Shown here one piece after another: positions 60,988-64,000 of a stretch of 64,000 nucleotides of DNA. This DNA is from Mycobacterium sp. Its GTDB lineage: Bacteria; Actinomycetota; Actinomycetes; Mycobacteriales; Mycobacteriaceae. Under the pieces are notes generated by a model. The model was not told where the DNA came from. It saw nothing but the letters and a program-made list of their open reading frames with translations, and ran no database searches. A program made the translations under genes and the position numbers. The stretch's first letter is position 1; each line of letters opens with the position of its first letter. The stretch lies in NCBI RefSeq assembly GCF_029961025.1, contig NZ_JASBVP010000006.1, positions 1-64,000 of the forward strand, in the 5' to 3' direction.

Positions 60988-61059
60988 TGGGGTATGGTGT
61001 AATTGGCAACACAGCTGATTCTGGTTCAGCCGTTCTAGGTTCGAGTCCTGGTACCCCAG
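60988..61059 (+). tRNA. glnU: tRNA-Gln (CUG)
   Basis: A complete 72-base cloverleaf. The acceptor stem TGGGGTA pairs with TACCCCA, with discriminator G at 61059. The anticodon stem GCTGA/TCAGC encloses TTCTGGT, giving anticodon CUG at 61021-61023. The T arm is CTAGG-TTCGAGT-CCTGG. The CCA end is not encoded. It lies after gltX, whose product first charges it with glutamate. Confidence 0.95.
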
Positions 61060-61150
61060 CAAAGTATGTACCCCGCGAAGGTCGGGCGGCGGTTAGGTGG
61101 GAATCACCGAGCGCACCGGGTGGGCTATGCTGACAGCTCGGATCGGTTCT

Positions 61151-61223
61151 GGCCCCGTCGTCTAGCGGCCTAGGACGCCGCCCTCTCACGGCGGTAGCGT
61201 GGGTTCGAATCCCATCGGGGCTA
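61151..61223 (+). tRNA. gltU: tRNA-Glu (CUC)
   Basis: A complete 73-base cloverleaf. Acceptor GGCCCCG pairs with CGGGGCT (the first pair is G-U), with discriminator A at 61223. The anticodon stem CCGCC/GGCGG encloses CTCTCAC, giving anticodon CUC at 61185-61187. The T arm is GTGGG-TTCGAAT-CCCAT. The CCA end is not encoded. Confidence 0.95.
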
Positions 61224-61388
61224 CTCGTCTCACCGGCGGGTGACCGCAGAACCCGTGCAACGGCTCCGGCGCAGCGGGCACGCTGGTGATGCCCTCGCCC
61301 GGCGCCCCGTCGAGCAGCGGCCGCAACCGGTTCCTTCCGGCCGACGGCATCCACTTCGGCCAGGCGGTTATCGGCTCGTCGCCGACTC

Positions 61389-61976
61389 TCAGCCGCTCAC
61401 CGAACCGCCGCCACCGCGCTTCGATGCGGGTTCGCACCCAACAACCGCGTCAGCACCCGGATCACGGCCTTGTCGCACCAGCGCGCTCGGCGCGGTGGAA
61501 CCGGCCACCGGCATGCGGGGCAGTCCGAGCTTGCGGTGATCCCACGAGCGCACCCGGCGGACAACGAGGTGGACCCCGATCCGCTTGTTCATCATCCGGT
61601 CGATCGCCGGCCTCTTGTCTTCGGTATAGGGACCGGTATAGCGCTCCCATACGCTGACGCCGATCCGAAAAAGCGTGGTGGGATCCTCGACGATCTCGGC
61701 GACGCCTTCAAAGGAGACCCCACGCAACGTGTCATAGGTGTCGCCGTCCTCGATCAGGAAGCTCACCCGCGGGTCACGTCTGAGGTTGATGGCCTTTTGT
61801 GATTTGGCCTTGGTCTCCAGCCAGATGTCACCGTCGATGACTCCGTACCACATCGCGGTCAAATGCGGCTGCCCGCCAGCACCGATGGTGGCCAGCGTGC
61901 CGGTGCGGCTAGTGGCGACGAAGTCGGCGATCTCGGCCTGCGACATGACGATCTGCGCGCGCTGGTTGATTCCCAT
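61389..61976 (-). CDS. PPOX-class split-barrel protein, possibly F420/FMN-dependent (Rv2991-like)
   Basis: From ATG 61976 a 195-residue protein. The split beta-barrel shows GTLATIGAGGQPHLTAMWYGV, IWLETKAKSQKAINLRRDPRVSFLIEDGD and YDTLRGVSFEGVAEIVEDP, typical of the pyridoxamine-phosphate-oxidase-like FDOR group that binds FMN or F420. The last about 30 residues (ADAVVGCEPASKRGGGGSVSG) have no family character and may be an extension; Rv2991 is 163 residues. The cofactor and substrate are unknown. Confidence 0.82.
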   Translation of the reverse strand: MGINQRAQIVMSQAEIADFVATSRTGTLATIGAGGQPHLTAMWYGVIDGDIWLETKAKSQKAINLRRDPRVSFLIEDGDTYDTLRGVSFEGVAEIVEDPTTLFRIGVSVWERYTGPYTEDKRPAIDRMMNKRIGVHLVVRRVRSWDHRKLGLPRMPVAGSTAPSALVRQGRDPGADAVVGCEPASKRGGGGSVSG

Positions 61977-62020
61977 GGCGTCAGTGTGGCAGCCGTTGTT
62001 TCGGGCGCATGGGACGCCTG

Positions 62021-62060
62021 GCTTCGAGTGTGCGCTGAGGGCTTCGAGTGTGCGCTGAGG
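62021..62060. repeat. Exact 20-bp tandem duplication
   Basis: GCTTCGAGTGTGCGCTGAGG occurs twice in tandem between the PPOX and iclR genes. A related reverse form, TGCACACTCGG, lies at about 62110. From memory, the CGAGTGTGCGCTGAGG core is a common intergenic motif in non-tuberculous mycobacteria. Confidence 0.7.
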
Positions 62061-62134
62061 GCGCGATCTCGCCTTCGAATCCCGCCCTGGTTGCACAGTC
62101 GAAACCGGGGATGCACACTCGGCCATCGGCCGCA

Positions 62135-62836
62135 TCACAGGAGCTGGGTGAGCGCTTCGGCCGCCGCCAACAGGTCGGCGGCCCAACGCTCCCCGGGACG
62201 CCGGCCCAGCCGGTCGATCGGCCCGGACACCGATATCGCCGCGATCACCGCACCGCGGGCATCGCGTACCGGCGCCGAGACACTGGCCACACCCGGCTCT
62301 CGCTCGGCAACGCTTTGCGCCCAGCCGCGCCGGCGCACGTCGGCCAACGCGCGCTCGGTAAATTTCGCTGCCGGCAATATGGCCCGCTGGGTGGCGGAGT
62401 CAGCGTATGCCAGCAGCACTTTGGCGCCGGAACCCGCCGTCATCGGCAAGCGCGCCCCCACCGGCACGGTATCCCGAAGACCCGCAGGAGGTTCAAGTGC
62501 GGCCACGCAGACCCGGGTGGTGCCCTCGCGCCGATATACCTGCACGCTTTCGCCGGTGGTGTCGCGCAGTCTGGGCAGCACTATTGCGCTCGCCGCCAGC
62601 AGCGGGTCGGTGGCGTGCGCCGCCAGTTCGCTGAGGGCGGGACCCAGCAGCCAGCGGCCTGCGGGATCGCGGGCCAGCAGGCGATGGACCTCTAGGCCGA
62701 CCGCCAGCCGGTGCGCGGTGGCCCGGGGTAAGCCAGTGCGGTCACACAATTCGGCCAGCCCGCACGGCGATTGCGCGATCGCCTGCAGCATGCCCACGGC
62801 TTTGTCGAGGACCCCGATGCCGCTATGCTGTCTCAT
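62135..62836 (-). CDS. IclR-family transcriptional regulator (Rv2989-like)
   Basis: A 233-residue regulator, the same length as Rv2989. The winged helix-turn-helix reads [40 protein letters not shown]. The C-terminal effector domain includes [22 protein letters not shown] and [20 protein letters not shown]. It is divergent from leuC, a conserved arrangement in actinobacteria in which the regulator (LtbR in Corynebacterium) represses leuCD. A 17-base palindrome lies in the shared promoter region. Confidence 0.9.
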   Translation of the reverse strand: MRQHSGIGVLDKAVGMLQAIAQSPCGLAELCDRTGLPRATAHRLAVGLEVHRLLARDPAGRWLLGPALSELAAHATDPLLAASAIVLPRLRDTTGESVQVYRREGTTRVCVAALEPPAGLRDTVPVGARLPMTAGSGAKVLLAYADSATQRAILPAAKFTERALADVRRRGWAQSVAEREPGVASVSAPVRDARGAVIAAISVSGPIDRLGRRPGERWAADLLAAAEALTQLL

Positions 62837-62867
62837 ATACAGATATTAGCGTCTCATATTCTGAGAC
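62830..62867. promoter_or_regulatory. Palindromic operator between iclR and leuC
   Basis: GTCTCATATTCTGAGAC at 62851-62867 is a perfect inverted repeat (6-base arms, 5-base spacer). A second half-site, GTCTCATATACAGATATT, starts at 62830. The AT-rich spacing and position between divergent iclR and leuC fit an IclR-type operator controlling both genes. Confidence 0.65.
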
Positions 62868-62908
62868 CATCGTTAGTGAGGCGCAACCCCGGCGAAAGCG
62901 AGACCACC

Positions 62909-64000
62909 ATGGCAGCCGATCATCGCGGCCCGCGGACATTGGCGGAGAAGATTTGGGACGACCACGTCGTGGCATCCGGCGGTGATGGCGAGCCCTCTTT
63001 GCTCTACATCGATTTGCATTTGGTGCACGAGGTCACCAGCCCGCAGGCCTTCGACGGCCTGCGCCTTGCGGGACGGCGGGTGCGGCGGCCCGACCTTACG
63101 CTGGCCACCGAGGATCACAACGTGCCCACCCTCGACATCGACAAGCCGATCGCGGACCCGGTATCACGCACTCAGGTCGAGACGTTACGGCGCAACTGCG
63201 CCGAATTCGGTATCCGGCTGCATCCGATGGGCGATATCGAGCAGGGCATCGTGCACGTCGTCGGGCCGCAGCTGGGCCTTACCCAGCCGGGAATGACGAT
63301 CGTGTGCGGCGACAGCCACACCTCTACCCACGGCGCATTCGGCGCCCTGGCAATGGGCATCGGCACCTCGGAAGTCGAGCATGTACTGGCCACCCAGACG
63401 CTGCCGCTGCAGCCGTTCAAGACGATGGCGGTCAATATCAACGGCCAACTGCCCGCAGGGGTGACGGCCAAAGACCTCATCCTTGCGGTGATCGCCAAGA
63501 TCGGCACCGGCGGCGGGCAGGGTCACGTCATCGAATACCGAGGCAGCACCATTGAATCGCTGTCCATGGAAGGCCGCATGACGATCTGCAATATGAGCAT
63601 CGAAGCCGGCGCCCGAGCCGGAATGGTGGCGCCGGATGCGATTACCTACGATTTTTTGCGGGGCCGCCCGCATGCGCCCCGGGCAGAGCAGTGGGAGGCC
63701 GCGGTGGCGTATTGGGAGGGGTTGCGCACCGACCGCGGGGCGGTCTTCGACACCGAGATCTACCTCGACGCGACCACGTTGAGTCCGTTCGTCACCTGGG
63801 GCACCAACCCCGCCCAGGGAGTGCCGTTGGCTGGGGCGGTGCCCGATCCCGGGCTGATGAGCGATGACGCCGAGCGGCGGGCCGCGGAGAAGGCATTGGC
63901 ATACATGGATCTTCGACCTGGCACCCCGATGCGCGATATCGCGGTCGATGTCGTATTCGTCGGGTCGTGTACCAACGGCCGTATCGAGGATCTACGCGCG
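62909..64000 (+). CDS. leuC: 3-isopropylmalate dehydratase large subunit (3' end outside window)
   Basis: The frame is open from ATG 62909 to the window end (364 residues of about 475). It isomerises 2- and 3-isopropylmalate in leucine synthesis using a 4Fe-4S cluster. Visible features are [43 protein letters not shown] and [12 protein letters not shown], which carries the first cluster cysteine; the other two lie beyond the window. The divergent IclR regulator and the 17-base palindrome suggest repression when leucine is plentiful. Confidence 0.95.
   Translation, partial: MAADHRGPRTLAEKIWDDHVVASGGDGEPSLLYIDLHLVHEVTSPQAFDGLRLAGRRVRRPDLTLATEDHNVPTLDIDKPIADPVSRTQVETLRRNCAEFGIRLHPMGDIEQGIVHVVGPQLGLTQPGMTIVCGDSHTSTHGAFGALAMGIGTSEVEHVLATQTLPLQPFKTMAVNINGQLPAGVTAKDLILAVIAKIGTGGGQGHVIEYRGSTIESLSMEGRMTICNMSIEAGARAGMVAPDAITYDFLRGRPHAPRAEQWEAAVAYWEGLRTDRGAVFDTEIYLDATTLSPFVTWGTNPAQGVPLAGAVPDPGLMSDDAERRAAEKALAYMDLRPGTPMRDIAVDVVFVGSCTNGRIEDLRA

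Overview
The window is chromosomal DNA of a mycobacterium, most likely a slow-growing non-tuberculous species. The evidence is high GC, many GTG starts, ATGA/GTGA gene overlaps, leaderless-type promoters, MIRU-like repeats, and a gene order that matches, from memory, the M. tuberculosis stretch Rv3043c (ctaD) to Rv2988c (leuC), read in reverse. The backbone is conserved. The accessory parts are an IS607-type element, a redox/AraC cassette, a 14.5-kb island carrying hydrogenase-maturation genes, and several small repeats. I cannot name the species from sequence alone.

1-7530: the 3' end of ctaD, serB2, then a tightly overlapped run (ABC ATPase, Nudix hydrolase, echA17-like crotonase, two SAM methyltransferases) and a secreted DUF3298/RsiV-type protein. 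7580-9850: an IS607-type element whose serine recombinase (tnpA) is broken by two frameshifts and a 3' stop, while the adjacent TnpB nuclease frame is open with a full RuvC triad. 9860-15816: beta-propeller lipoprotein, acyltransferase, GT4 glucosyltransferase, GH57 branching enzyme and methyltransferase, which together resemble the methylglucose lipopolysaccharide (MGLP) locus. 16055-20216: etfB-etfA, iscS-mnmA. 20213-20700: a pseudogene of an LpqA/PknH_C-type sensor lipoprotein. 20834-33410: MetE-like protein, DJ-1/ABM/AraC cassette, ligA, a CaCA-type exchanger, an ACT-domain protein, and gatC-gatA-pfkA-gatB.

33450-47795 is an accessory island between gatB and lppZ. It holds a DUF4193 zinc-ribbon protein, an 18-kDa-antigen-type Hsp20, a rhodanese-less ThiI, an unrecognised helical protein, hypF, a SIS-like/HypC-like fusion, a second SIS protein, hypE, hypC, hypD, a DUF6390-like protein, and on the other strand a malic enzyme-pyruvate:quinone oxidoreductase pair. 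hypA, hypB and the hydrogenase structural subunits are not in the window, so this can only be a partial maturation locus serving an enzyme encoded elsewhere. The theme is hydrogen, redox and low-oxygen metabolism.

47932-64000: lppZ and doxX (divergent), cfp6, the ilvB-ilvN-ilvC operon with a leader-peptide/terminator attenuator, serA, a two-copy 53-bp MIRU joining serA to leuB through GTGA overlaps, an MFS transporter, a FAH-family protein, gltX, tRNA-Gln(CUG), tRNA-Glu(CUC), a PPOX-fold protein, and divergent iclR/leuC around a 17-bp palindrome. leuC runs off the end. No rRNA, CRISPR array, prophage or PE/PPE gene was seen.
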